Assembly (NCBI GenBank): GCA_021787735.1
Contig: JAJYLL010000007.1
Coordinates: 23,724-87,723 of the forward strand
DNA from: Acidobacteriota bacterium
GTDB lineage: Bacteria; Acidobacteriota; Terriglobia; UBA7540
Direction of reading: 5' to 3'
DNA: 64,000 nucleotides
Shown: in pieces, positions 36,897-44,573 of the stretch
Layout: each line of letters opens with the position of its first letter
Numbering within the stretch: position 1 is the stretch's first letter
The notes under the pieces: model-generated
The model's input: only the letters and a program-made list of their open reading frames with translations
The model's database searches: none
What the model was told of the DNA's origin: nothing
Position numbers and translations under genes: made by a program

Positions 36897-38138
36897 ATGA
36901 AGTACATCAAATTCGGGAAGCACATTCCGGACCCCTTTGAAGATTTGAGCACCGAGGACTTGATGCAGATGCTGCAGGATTTTCTGCTCGACAGCGGCTT
37001 CTACAGCCAGTATTACGGCGTCCGCGAGATGGATCCCGAGAAGACGATGGAGCAGTTGCGCCAGGTTCTATTAGAAGCGCTGGAGCAAAAGGGCATGATC
37101 TCGGACGAACTCCTCGAAGAAATGGTCGGCAACCCTGAAAACTCGAAACTCTCAGAGGCGCTCGACCGGATGATGCAGCGACTGGCCGATGAAGGCTATG
37201 TCTCAATTGAACAGCCTCAGCAAGGAGCGGTGAGTGAGCAAAGAGCAGGCCAGATGAGCCATGGGGAAGGACAAACAAAGTTCGAGATAACCGACAAGGC
37301 GCTCGACTTCCTGGGTTTCAGAACCCTTAAAGATCTTCTCGGCTCACTGGGAAAATCAAGCTTCGGCCGCCACGACACCCGCGAGATGGCCACCGGAGTG
37401 GAATCCGACGGGTCGAGCCGCCGCTACGAATTTGGCGACACGCTGAACCTGGACGTAAACGCCACGCTTCTCTCAGCTATCAGGCGTAATGGGCTGAGCA
37501 TACCACTCGAACTGGATTATCAGGACCTGCAGGTCCGGCAGTGTGAATATCAAAGTTCCTGCGCAACGGTGCTGATGCTCGATTGCAGCCACAGCATGAT
37601 TCTTTACGGCGAGGACCGCTTCACACCGGCAAAAAAAGTGGCTATGGCGTTGACCCATTTGATCCGAACTCAGTTCCCCGGCGATACCTTGCACATGGTA
37701 CTTTTCCACGATTCAGCGGAGGAAATCCCGCTTCAACAACTGGCTCGCGTTAAAGTGGGACCTTACTACACGAACACTCGCGAAGGCTTGCGACTGGCCC
37801 AGCGCATCCTCTCCCGCCAGAGGAAAGACATGCGCCAGATCGTGATGATTACCGACGGCAAGCCTTCCGCTCTGACGCTCGAAGACGGACGGATTTACAA
37901 GAATGCTTTCGGTCTCGACCCGCTGGTTGTCTCGGAAACGCTGCATGAAGTCGTTCGCTGCCGCCGCAACGGGATTCTCATCAATACCTTCATGCTGGCT
38001 TCCGATTATGGTCTAGTAAATTTCGTGCAGAAGGTCACGGAAATCTGCCGCGGTAAAGCCTACTTCACCACACCCTACACCCTGGGCCAATACCTGTTAA
38101 TGGACTACATGCGGAAAAAGGTGAAACACATCCACTGA
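36897..38138 (+). CDS. VWA-domain partner protein of the AAA+ ATPase
   Basis: This is a 413-residue protein with a VWA (integrin-like) domain at its C-terminal half. [20 protein letters not shown] contains the DxSxS metal-site motif, [10 protein letters not shown] the later Asp of the site, and [14 protein letters not shown] the conserved Thr. The N-terminal 180 residues are helical and acidic and include [19 protein letters not shown] partners cooperate with MoxR-type ATPases in cofactor insertion or complex maturation. The gene directly follows the ATPase gene on the same strand. The clear MIDAS residues suggest it binds Mg2+ and a protein ligand. Confidence 0.87.
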   Translation: MKYIKFGKHIPDPFEDLSTEDLMQMLQDFLLDSGFYSQYYGVREMDPEKTMEQLRQVLLEALEQKGMISDELLEEMVGNPENSKLSEALDRMMQRLADEGYVSIEQPQQGAVSEQRAGQMSHGEGQTKFEITDKALDFLGFRTLKDLLGSLGKSSFGRHDTREMATGVESDGSSRRYEFGDTLNLDVNATLLSAIRRNGLSIPLELDYQDLQVRQCEYQSSCATVLMLDCSHSMILYGEDRFTPAKKVAMALTHLIRTQFPGDTLHMVLFHDSAEEIPLQQLARVKVGPYYTNTREGLRLAQRILSRQRKDMRQIVMITDGKPSALTLEDGRIYKNAFGLDPLVVSETLHEVVRCRRNGILINTFMLASDYGLVNFVQKVTEICRGKAYFTTPYTLGQYLLMDYMRKKVKHIH

Positions 38139-38171
38139 GACGGAGAGCAGTCTCCACCCCGTGTACGAAAC

Positions 38172-39551
38172 CTAACGAGCGTGTTTCGATGCTGCCCTCA
38201 GCATCGCCTCGATACTCTGCTCAACGTCTGCCTCCGCCGTTGACCAGTTGCACACGCTGATGCGCATGGCAGTCCTGCCTTTCCACACAGTCCCGGCACA
38301 CCAGCACGTGCCATCCTCCTGGATTGCGGCAATCGTGCGCTGCGTTTGTTCCGCAGTTCCGAACGATACCAGGACCTGGTTCAGCACAACTTCATTGAGC
38401 ACTTCGAATCCTGCACCCCCCAGGGCCTCTGCAAACCGCCGTGCGTGACGGCAACAGCGCTCCACCAGATCAGCAAGGCCTTTGCGTCCCAGGGACCGCA
38501 CGGCCGCGTACACGGGAACGGACCTGGCGCGCCGCGATTCTTCCGGGACAAACTCGTGCGGGTCGCGCTGGTTGCCGGTAGCAACGATGTAAGGAGCGGG
38601 CAGAGACATTGCGCTGCGGTGAATAGACTCATCGGCGCAAAATGTGATCCCGCAGTCGTATGGGACATTCAGCCACTTGTGCGCATCGGTTGCCACCGAG
38701 TCGGCCAGTTCGATCCCACGGAGCAAGGCTGCCCGCTCGGGAGAAACTGCCGCCCAAAGGCCGAATGCTCCGTCTACATGCAGCCACGCCCCGGAGGCCT
38801 TTGCACAATCGGCGATTTCGCTGAGGGAGTCGAATGCTCCCGTATTCACGTTGCCGGCTTGCGCACACACGATGCACGGCCCTTTGATGCCCCGCAGGAC
38901 CTCCGCCAGGTGAGGAACACTCATCCGACCCTGAGGGTCCGTGGGAATGCGCCGAACGCGATTGGCACCAAGACCCAGGAATCGAAGTGAAGTGGAAATC
39001 GTATAATGAGCTTCCTCGCCCACGACCACTTCGACAGGTGGCGCTCCGTATAGTCCGTCCGCTTCCACATCCCATCCGGCATTGCGCAACACCCCATGCC
39101 GCGCCGATGCCAGAGCGGTAAAGTTTGCCATGTGGCCGCCGGTCACAAACCCAAAACTCATCGTCGGACGAAGTCCCGCCAGTTCCCGCAGCCAGGCCCC
39201 CGTGATTTCCTCAATCACAGAAACCAGGGGCGACAGAATGTAGATCCCCGCGTTCTGGTCCCAGGCTGACACAAGCCAGTCCGCAGCGAGTGACGCTGGA
39301 AGGTTTCCGCCCACCACAAAGCCAAAGTATCGCGGCCCCGTCGACGCAACGGTGCCCTTCATGCCGGCGCTGCCGAGAATTCTGACGAGGGCCTCAGGAT
39401 CCGTTCCCTCTCGCGGCAAGGGCCCTCCCAGCACCTGACGTAACCCATCGGCGGATGCACTTGCGGGAACGGGGCGCTTATCAAGCGAGGCAAACCAGTT
39501 TGAAGCAAGTTCCTGAACGCCTGCAAGGAGGCTGGACATATTTTCGTGCAT
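38172..39551 (-). CDS. Pyridoxal-dependent decarboxylase (group II, AADC/DDC-like)
   Basis: The 459-residue fold-type I PLP decarboxylase belongs to the group II family, which includes aromatic L-amino acid, glutamate and aspartate decarboxylases. The cofactor lysine is in SVATDAHKWLNVPYDCG, with AWLHVDGAFGLWAAV holding the PLP aspartate, and the aldimine-stacking His in the GEEAHYTISTSLRFLGLG segment. FGFVTGGHMANFTAL is the phosphate cup. The start at 39551 has GGAAGG upstream. Substrate is not assignable from sequence: aromatic amino acids are typical, but this bacterial clade is diverse. It is transcribed away from selC, with a putative small ORF between them. Confidence 0.92.
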   Translation of the reverse strand: MHENMSSLLAGVQELASNWFASLDKRPVPASASADGLRQVLGGPLPREGTDPEALVRILGSAGMKGTVASTGPRYFGFVVGGNLPASLAADWLVSAWDQNAGIYILSPLVSVIEEITGAWLRELAGLRPTMSFGFVTGGHMANFTALASARHGVLRNAGWDVEADGLYGAPPVEVVVGEEAHYTISTSLRFLGLGANRVRRIPTDPQGRMSVPHLAEVLRGIKGPCIVCAQAGNVNTGAFDSLSEIADCAKASGAWLHVDGAFGLWAAVSPERAALLRGIELADSVATDAHKWLNVPYDCGITFCADESIHRSAMSLPAPYIVATGNQRDPHEFVPEESRRARSVPVYAAVRSLGRKGLADLVERCCRHARRFAEALGGAGFEVLNEVVLNQVLVSFGTAEQTQRTIAAIQEDGTCWCAGTVWKGRTAMRISVCNWSTAEADVEQSIEAMLRAASKHAR

Positions 39552-39725
39552 TTCAATAACCTTCCGTTAAACCAGGATCGACACACATAGCCATGAATCG
39601 AAATTGGACTCTGGCTACCTAAACAACAGACCGGATTTATCTTAAGCCATTTTTCTGAACGATTCCGGCACGTTCACGTTACAGCTTGTTACTGAAATAA
39701 TGGAAGTCGGCTCGCTCCCGGCACT

Positions 39726-39896
39726 TCAGCTTTCTTCTGACTCTTCTACTTCGCGCTTCTTGTGCTTGGGAGGCTTGTGCCAGAGGTCTTCTTCGCGCCG
39801 GGTTGGAGGAGGAGCACCGACGAGCTCCCGGGCCTGGCGCTTTACTTCTTTCCATCCCTTGAACGGCTCTTTCTTCGGAGGTCTGGTGGGAGGCAT
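39726..39896 (-). CDS. Putative small hydrophilic protein
   Basis: This short ORF (56 residues) is below the track's size limit. It begins at an ATG with GGAG eight bases upstream and reads MPPTRPPKKEPFKGWKEVKR near the start, with a lysine- and glutamate-rich C terminus ending EVEESEES. Charged, proline-rich short proteins of this type occur often in Acidobacteriota-like genomes, but I recognise no domain. It lies between the decarboxylase gene and selC, outside the island. Comparative conservation is what would decide whether it is real. Confidence 0.4.
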   Translation of the reverse strand: MPPTRPPKKEPFKGWKEVKRQARELVGAPPPTRREEDLWHKPPKHKKREVEESEES

Positions 39897-39967
39897 GGGA
39901 CAAACTCCGCCGAGAAGAGATGGTGTTCCCTACGTTTCGCAAGATCAAACGAACAGGCTGAAAACTT

Positions 39968-40062
39968 TGGCGGAAGTGTGTCGGAATCGAACCGACCGAT
40001 CCACCAGAGGCAGATCCACAGGATTTGAAGTCCCGGGCGGACACCAGCCCACATGCACTTCC
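39968..40062 (-). tRNA. selC: tRNA-Sec (anticodon TCA)
   Basis: On the minus strand the sequence GGAAGTG...CACTTCCGCCA forms the acceptor arm, the long one expected of tRNA-Sec. The anticodon loop is CTTCAAA with anticodon TCA (40026-40028), inside GGGACTTCAAATCC, and the following extra arm is long (GATCTGCC/GGTGGATC with loop TCT). The T arm is GTCGG-TTCGATT-CCGAC, and the 3' CCA is encoded. Length is 95 nt including CCA, the size of E. coli selC, and GGACTTCAAATCC matches that gene exactly. This tRNA delivers selenocysteine to UGA codons with SelB. It is also the integration site of the adjacent island. Confidence 0.96.
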
Positions 40063-40080
40063 GTATTGATACTAAATGAC
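40021..40080 (-). repeat. Direct repeat in selC 5' half (candidate attL)
   Basis: This 60-base segment covers the anticodon stem, D arm and acceptor 5' strand of selC plus 18 bases upstream. About 48 of 60 positions match the copy at 44298-44357 in the same orientation. The pair brackets the integrase and island, as duplicated attachment sites would. The integrase's last codons fall within it. Confidence 0.7.
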
Positions 40081-41202
40081 TTGCTGATCGCGGTCAACAC
40101 CAGCCTCTTCCGCCGTAGTAGGAACCGTAGCTAATAAGGCCTGGTTCGGAGCTTCTGAGACCTTTTCGCGGCCCTTTGCATTCATGGCCTCCAATCGCTG
40201 AATAGCCAGCCCAAGAGCCTCGGCGGACGGATGCAAGTATTTTTGCCTGACTGTCACCGTGTGGAGTGTCCAGCAAGCTTCATAATGCTAAATGCGTCCG
40301 CCCCAGCTTCGCCCAACCGCGTCAAGGCGGTATGTCGCAGCGAGTGAATCACGGCATCGGCAGGGAGCTTCATCGCGCGGCGAATCTTAACGTGCTGGTC
40401 CCTCAGCATGAACCTAGATAATGGCGCTGCTCCTGATTCATCTGTGAATACAAAGATTGCCTTGCTCTCGGTCTGGCAGGTTTCAAGCATTGACCGGACA
40501 CGGCTCGTAAGTGGGATGAAGCGGCGCGCGTTGACCATCTTGCCGCGACGGATACACAAGAAACCATGAGGCGCACCTGGCGCTGCCGAAAGAGCCACAA
40601 CCCGCCATTCTAGGACCAGCACTTCACCTACCCGAAGCCCCGTATCGACCATCAAGACGGCGGCATCCTTCAAAGGGTCAGGGGCAAACTCAAGATAAAT
40701 CCGCTCCTGCTCCCCTGACAAGACAAACTCCGTGTCCTTTCGCCAGGCAGCATACTGATACGCGGCACACGGTTAATAATCCGCCATTCCTGGGCGAGCC
40801 TCAAGGCTTTCCGCAGCGTAGCAAGTTCACGGTTTACGGATGCCAGGCTGATCGGCTTGTCATTATGAAGCACGGCCCGCCGATGCTGTACGTAGCTTGC
40901 AATCATGGCTTCGTCAATTTGCTCAAGTCGAGCTTGGGCCAGGGGTGTGAACTCCAACAGCCGATCTAGCTTTGAAAAGTAAAATTCTACGGTTGAAGGT
41001 TTCGCGGCGCACTGTGTTTCAACCGACTTGCGGAACTGGTCGGCAAATTCCGTGAAGGCTGGAACCACCTTACGTTCCCCAATCCCTATCTCCCCCTTGG
41101 CAAGTGCAGAGCGATAGGCGGCTTCCGCGTCCATAGCCGCCTGTATGTTCTTCTTTGGCCCAACCCGGAGTTTAGTAGAGCGTTGGAATTGACCGGACGG
41201 AA
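40072..41202 (-). pseudogene. Tyrosine recombinase/integrase (frameshifted and truncated)
   Basis: The pieces jointly resemble a phage-type tyrosine recombinase. Seen are an N-terminal core-binding region (KPSTVEFYFSKLDRLLEF), the first catalytic Arg in DTGLRVGEVLVLEW, the HxxR box in VIHSLRHTAL, GHST for the second His, and the catalytic Tyr in VRQKYLHPSAEA. Two frame breaks occur: near 40731 (after ERTR) and near 40260 (after GHST). Each is repaired by one extra G in a CGG context (CGGG). The 5' end is cut by the IS element at 41203. The C terminus ends ten bases from selC. Together these explain why the island is no longer mobile. Confidence 0.8.
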
Positions 41203-41217
41203 TTTTTTGTACCAAAC

Positions 41218-42087
41218 TCAAGGCGAGTTTTCGGCTGTTTCCGACCCCATGAGATCGCCGCTAGCGGCGATCTCATGGGCGAATTCGTTCGGTGTCCTCT
41301 CCCCGAGAGCCCTGTGAGGACGGCTCTCATTATTCTCCCTTCGCCAGGCTTCGATGGTCTCTTTGGCCTCTCCCATGGCGCCGAACCAATGCGTGTCCAG
41401 GCACTCGGCCCGCAGCGTCCCGTTGAAGCTTTCGATGTAGGCCTTGTCAGTTGGCTTGCCCGGCCGGCGGAAGTCGATCTTCACTCCGTTCTGATACGCC
41501 CACCGGTCCATGATCTGACTGGAGAACTCCGATTCATTATCACAAAAAAGCATCCTGGGCGCTCCACGCCACGCACGGATCCGATTCAGCACCTCGACCA
41601 CGTGAGTCCCTTTCAGTGACGGTCCGACTTCAACCGCCAGACTTTCCCGGGTGAACACATCCACGGTCGTCAGCACCCTGAACCGTCGCCCGTCGGTCAA
41701 CGGGTCCGCCCTAAAGTCCAGGCTCCAGATCTGGTTGGATCGTGTGGGCCGAACCCGCTCCCGCCCATGCTCCGCCGCCCGGCGGCGTCGTTTCGGCCTT
41801 TGTTCAAGCCCCAATCCTTCTTCTTTGTACAATCGCTGCATGCGTGATTTCCCAACTCCCCAACCCTCCCGGTTCAGCAGCGCCCGGATCTTGCCATACC
41901 CCTAACGCACTCGCGCCTGGGAGATCTCCCGAATACGCTGCCGCAGCGATACCCAGGCATTTCCCCGGCTCCGGTACCGATACGTCCCGCGGTGCAGGCG
42001 CGTCACGCGACACGTTCGCCGCTCGCTGACACCATAGCCCTTGCACAGGTACTCCACCACCGGACGGTACCGCGAGGGCTTCAGAAC
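41218..42087 (-). pseudogene. IS3-family transposase OrfB, with an internal stop
   Basis: OrfB supplies the DDE integrase core: WSLDFRADPL (first Asp), MLFCDNESEFSS (second Asp) and TDKAYIESFNG (Glu), followed by the C-terminal ESRPHRALGERTPNEFA. In the -1 frame after the slippery site, the sequence VLKPSRYRPVVEYL continues to ARVR, where a TAG (41902-41904) stands in place of a codon usually Tyr in homologues. The track's ORF therefore starts only at 41841. The element probably cannot make full OrfAB transposase, unless the stop is an error. The C terminus ends at 41218 near the left end of the IS. Confidence 0.8.
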
Positions 42088-42347
42088 TTTTTTGACAGCA
42101 CATCCTGCAGCGTGGCCTTGTCCAGCGTCAGGTCCGCCACCAACCTTTTCAGACGCGTATTCTCCTCCTGCAATTGCTTCAACTCCCGGACCTGATCGAC
42201 TTCCAAACCTGCATACTGCTTCTTCCAGCGATAGAAAGTCTGCTGCGAAATCCCCGCTTTACGAATCAGCTCAGCCACCGGAATCCCCAGTTCCGCCTGC
42301 TTCAAAATCGCTACGATCTGTTCAGCAGAAAATCTCCTTTTCTTCAC
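42081..42347 (-). CDS. IS3-family OrfA (transposase helix-turn-helix subunit)
   Basis: The 88-residue protein MKKRRFSAEQIVAILKQAEL is the N-terminal HTH domain of IS3-type transposases, ending in a leucine zipper (LKQLQEENTRLKRLVADLTL). Start is GTG, with GGAGGAGGG ten bases upstream. An A6G slippery sequence (AAAAAAG, 42087-42093) overlaps its end and would direct a -1 frameshift into orfB, the usual way IS3 elements make OrfAB. Confidence 0.88.
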   Translation of the reverse strand: MKKRRFSAEQIVAILKQAELGIPVAELIRKAGISQQTFYRWKKQYAGLEVDQVRELKQLQEENTRLKRLVADLTLDKATLQDVLSKKF

Positions 42348-42644
42348 GGCAAAACCCTCCTCCTCCCAGGTCCAGATTTTGCCTCAAACTAACCCTCCGA
42401 TTGGTACAAAAAACCGAGGTCCCATCAGCAGGTAATCCACTGCGCAGGATTTCGGACGCAGTTGCCCAGGATCAGAGCTTTCAATTCGATAATCGAACGT
42501 CCCACGCCTCAGAATCTGTAATCGAAAAGCCAGTCGTATCTAATTAACAGAATTAGTGATGGACGCCGCTCGCGGTCGTAAAATAGCCATGGCAATTCGG
42601 GTAGCCATGAGTAATCCAACCGCCAGCGGTCTCTTGTTGCTTCA

Positions 42645-43628
42645 CTACATGGAGGGAAGGTCGAAATTGAAGCCAATGCCGAACGAGAAGGTGTCCAGCC
42701 TGTAAACAACACTGCGCGTGTAACCGGCCTGCAGGAAAAGGTACCGAACGGGGCTGATATTCAGCCAGGCGGAATATCCGTTGTCGCGGGTGAGGTCAGA
42801 AACTCCGATGGTTTCGCTTTGAGTCTGAAAGGCTGTTCGCTCACCGCCGGCGCCCGTTCCCGGTCCCATGCCCGAACCCCCACCCTGCTGCGTACCCGGA
42901 CCAACAGCTTGATTGGTGCGCAAGGCCATCATAGCCACGCCACCTTGTCCCGTGCCGCCCGCCGCACCGCGATGGACCAGCCGGCTGTAAACTTTCTGCC
43001 GGCCTGCGGGCAAAATGTCATACAGTGAAGCGCCGATTCTTGCAATCCGAAAAAGTCCAAGGCTGGCCCCTCCTTCAAAGTGTCCCTCTGTACCCAAGGT
43101 GGAAAAGGGGCGAACAAAGTACGGGGTGTCTGAAACGGTGTTCGCAATCCCAATGTTGGCAAACGGCCGCACATTGCCAAAATCGTGATCAAAGTAGTTG
43201 TTCCAGTCCACTGTCGCCAGGCCGGTGGTGAGGCCGAGATCCTTGTCGCCGGTAGGAGCCGTCCCTGTAAGCCGGGATTCATAGTTCACGACAGGATTGT
43301 CCACCGTCAGATAGAGATCCACAAAAACATTTCCAATTCCGTTTCCCGATTGTCCACCGTCTGCAACGGCGGTATCCGAGGCATTAATGAAATAAACGGG
43401 GAGCCCGGCATCCACGGAAAAATACCGGTTGAACCTATATCCGATTGCCGAGTCGAGCACAGTCACCTGACCCAATGAGTTGGAACTGCCTTCAAACGAC
43501 TCGTAGAGCACAAAGCCCCTCTCGTCTCCGTTTGATGTTGCCGGCGACTGGGCTAAGATCGTTCCGCAAGCGAACAGAATCAGCCCCCACAACACGCCTG
43601 TAATTACCAACTTGCCTTTCACATTCAT
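42645..43628 (-). CDS. Outer-membrane beta-barrel protein, island cargo
   Basis: I do not recognise a specific family. The 327-residue protein has a signal peptide (MNVKGKLVITGVLWGLILFACGTILAQ) and a mature part of alternating amphipathic strands with frequent aromatic residues (YRFNRYFSVDAGLPVYFI, SAWLNISPVRYLFLQAGY). It ends in GIGFNFDLPSM, reminiscent of the terminal aromatic strand of outer-membrane barrels. A glycine-rich low-complexity loop near residues 230-260 (GPGTQQGGGSGMGPGTGAGG) may be surface-exposed. It is the only clear cargo gene in the island. The start has GGGGG nearby. Transport, adhesion or structural roles are all possible. Confidence 0.6.
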   Translation of the reverse strand: MNVKGKLVITGVLWGLILFACGTILAQSPATSNGDERGFVLYESFEGSSNSLGQVTVLDSAIGYRFNRYFSVDAGLPVYFINASDTAVADGGQSGNGIGNVFVDLYLTVDNPVVNYESRLTGTAPTGDKDLGLTTGLATVDWNNYFDHDFGNVRPFANIGIANTVSDTPYFVRPFSTLGTEGHFEGGASLGLFRIARIGASLYDILPAGRQKVYSRLVHRGAAGGTGQGGVAMMALRTNQAVGPGTQQGGGSGMGPGTGAGGERTAFQTQSETIGVSDLTRDNGYSAWLNISPVRYLFLQAGYTRSVVYRLDTFSFGIGFNFDLPSM

Positions 43629-44297
43629 CGGAAAGTACCCCCTGCCTTCAAAGGCTTTCGACGTTTCCGTCCGTTAGCTTCGCTTTGTTCATTCTTGCTG
43701 GAGATCGGCGGACAGGAACGAGCTCAGCTTCAAGAGAGTCAGGCGCAAGACTTATCGCACATCTATGCAGCCTAATAATGCAACTACGGCAGGGATGAAT
43801 GTGGCTTCTACACAAAACAATATGTTAACCGCGGTCCGGACAGTCAGTCTGTGACTCGGGTCACCCCTTCAGGAGAAATGGCGACCACACCGCCTTGCGT
43901 TTGGCTCCAGTAACGGCTAGCTGCTACACGCCCTCTGATCTGCAAAACTCCGGACGGATTACAGACCACTCGGGAACAATCCACCTGGCTGATAAACACC
44001 CTACCAGCAGGGGTGCAGTCCCGTGGTTCGGGGCATATCGTGGGCAACTCGGAAGTTATCTTTGCAGTGATTTTTGAGCGTTTGGAATGCCAGCTGATGC
44101 GAGGTTCCACTCGGGCCCTATAGCATCGTCCATTTGCCATATCACACCCGAGTGAAAATTGGAGAGACTACCTGCAGTCACAAGGCGTTGCGAGGCGCTC
44201 TGAATAGGCCGTCTTGAAGCTCGTTATCGTCAGTATTTACGCGTGTAGTACCCACCTGTGACCCTCGCGGCCACTCAGCGACGCTGACAAAAATATA
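43629..44297. other. Noncoding end of the selC island
   Basis: I see no supported gene. The region should contain the promoter of the barrel protein (just above 43628). Short frames such as 43844-44140 on the minus strand are not convincing. It ends at the partial copy of selC. Confidence 0.4.
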
Positions 44298-44357
44298 AGA
44301 TTTGAAGTCGCGGGCGGATACCAACCCATTGGCACTTACACATTGATACTTGATGAC
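44298..44357 (-). repeat. Degenerate copy of selC 5' half (candidate attR)
   Basis: The bases GATTTGAAGTCGCGGGCGG and the next 40 resemble the first half of selC (40021-40080), with about 48 of 60 identical, including the anticodon TCA loop in the same orientation and the sequence ATTGATACT just upstream of the tRNA. It lacks the extra, T and acceptor 3' halves, so it is not a functional tRNA. It likely marks the original left-over half of the gene displaced by the island. Confidence 0.75.
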
Positions 44358-44573
44358 CTGCACAAAGGCGCCAGAAGTCGGAAGAATTACAAGAACTTAT
44401 ACCGCATGCTCATTTGCGACGAGAACTGGCGGACCCGAAGGGCCACGTCAGCAGGCAGGTCTTCGCACATCTCGTGGCTGTGCAGCTATATACACTGCGT
44501 TTTCAACCGGTGTTTGATGGCGGCCACAAACTAACTCCTGCTTTGCAACTTTTTGCTCGCGCAATGCTGGCTT
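44358..44573. other. Short intergenic region beyond the island
   Basis: About 215 bases between the candidate attR and the end of the coiled-coil gene. If the island model is right, this is original chromosomal DNA that once lay directly upstream of selC. No gene is supported. Confidence 0.35.

Larger units (their letters stand above)
41203..42413 (-). mobile_element. IS3-family insertion sequence (about 1.2 kb)
   Basis: TTTTTTGTACCAA at 41203-41215 and its inverse TTGGTACAAAAAA at 42401-42413 form the ends. The insertion has separated the integrase's 5' end from its upstream sequence. It encodes OrfA and OrfB transposase frames with a -1 frameshift signal between them. No matching target-site duplication was evident by eye; the exact borders may differ by a few bases. 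Confidence 0.75.
40063..44297. mobile_element. Decayed genomic island integrated at selC (about 4.2 kb)
   Basis: Next to selC lie an integrase remnant whose end touches the tRNA, an IS3-family element inserted through the integrase 5' end, an outer-membrane-type gene and about 0.7 kb of noncoding DNA. The region ends at a degenerate copy of the tRNA's 5' half. This fits an element that entered selC and left a disrupted gene half at its far end. The integrase is broken, so it is probably fixed. The order is typical of a tRNA-linked island. Confidence 0.7.

Noticed and set aside
39679-40044. 121-residue minus-strand ORF
   Set aside because: It reads through the tRNA-Sec gene and a smaller ORF with a better ribosome site; its sequence is low-complexity and its N terminus is tRNA sequence.
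43844-44140. 98-residue minus ORF in the island
   Set aside because: No start signal, no recognisable domain and no signal peptide.
44178-44363. 61-residue ORF containing NGLVSARDFKS
   Set aside because: It is a translation of the partial tRNA-Sec copy.
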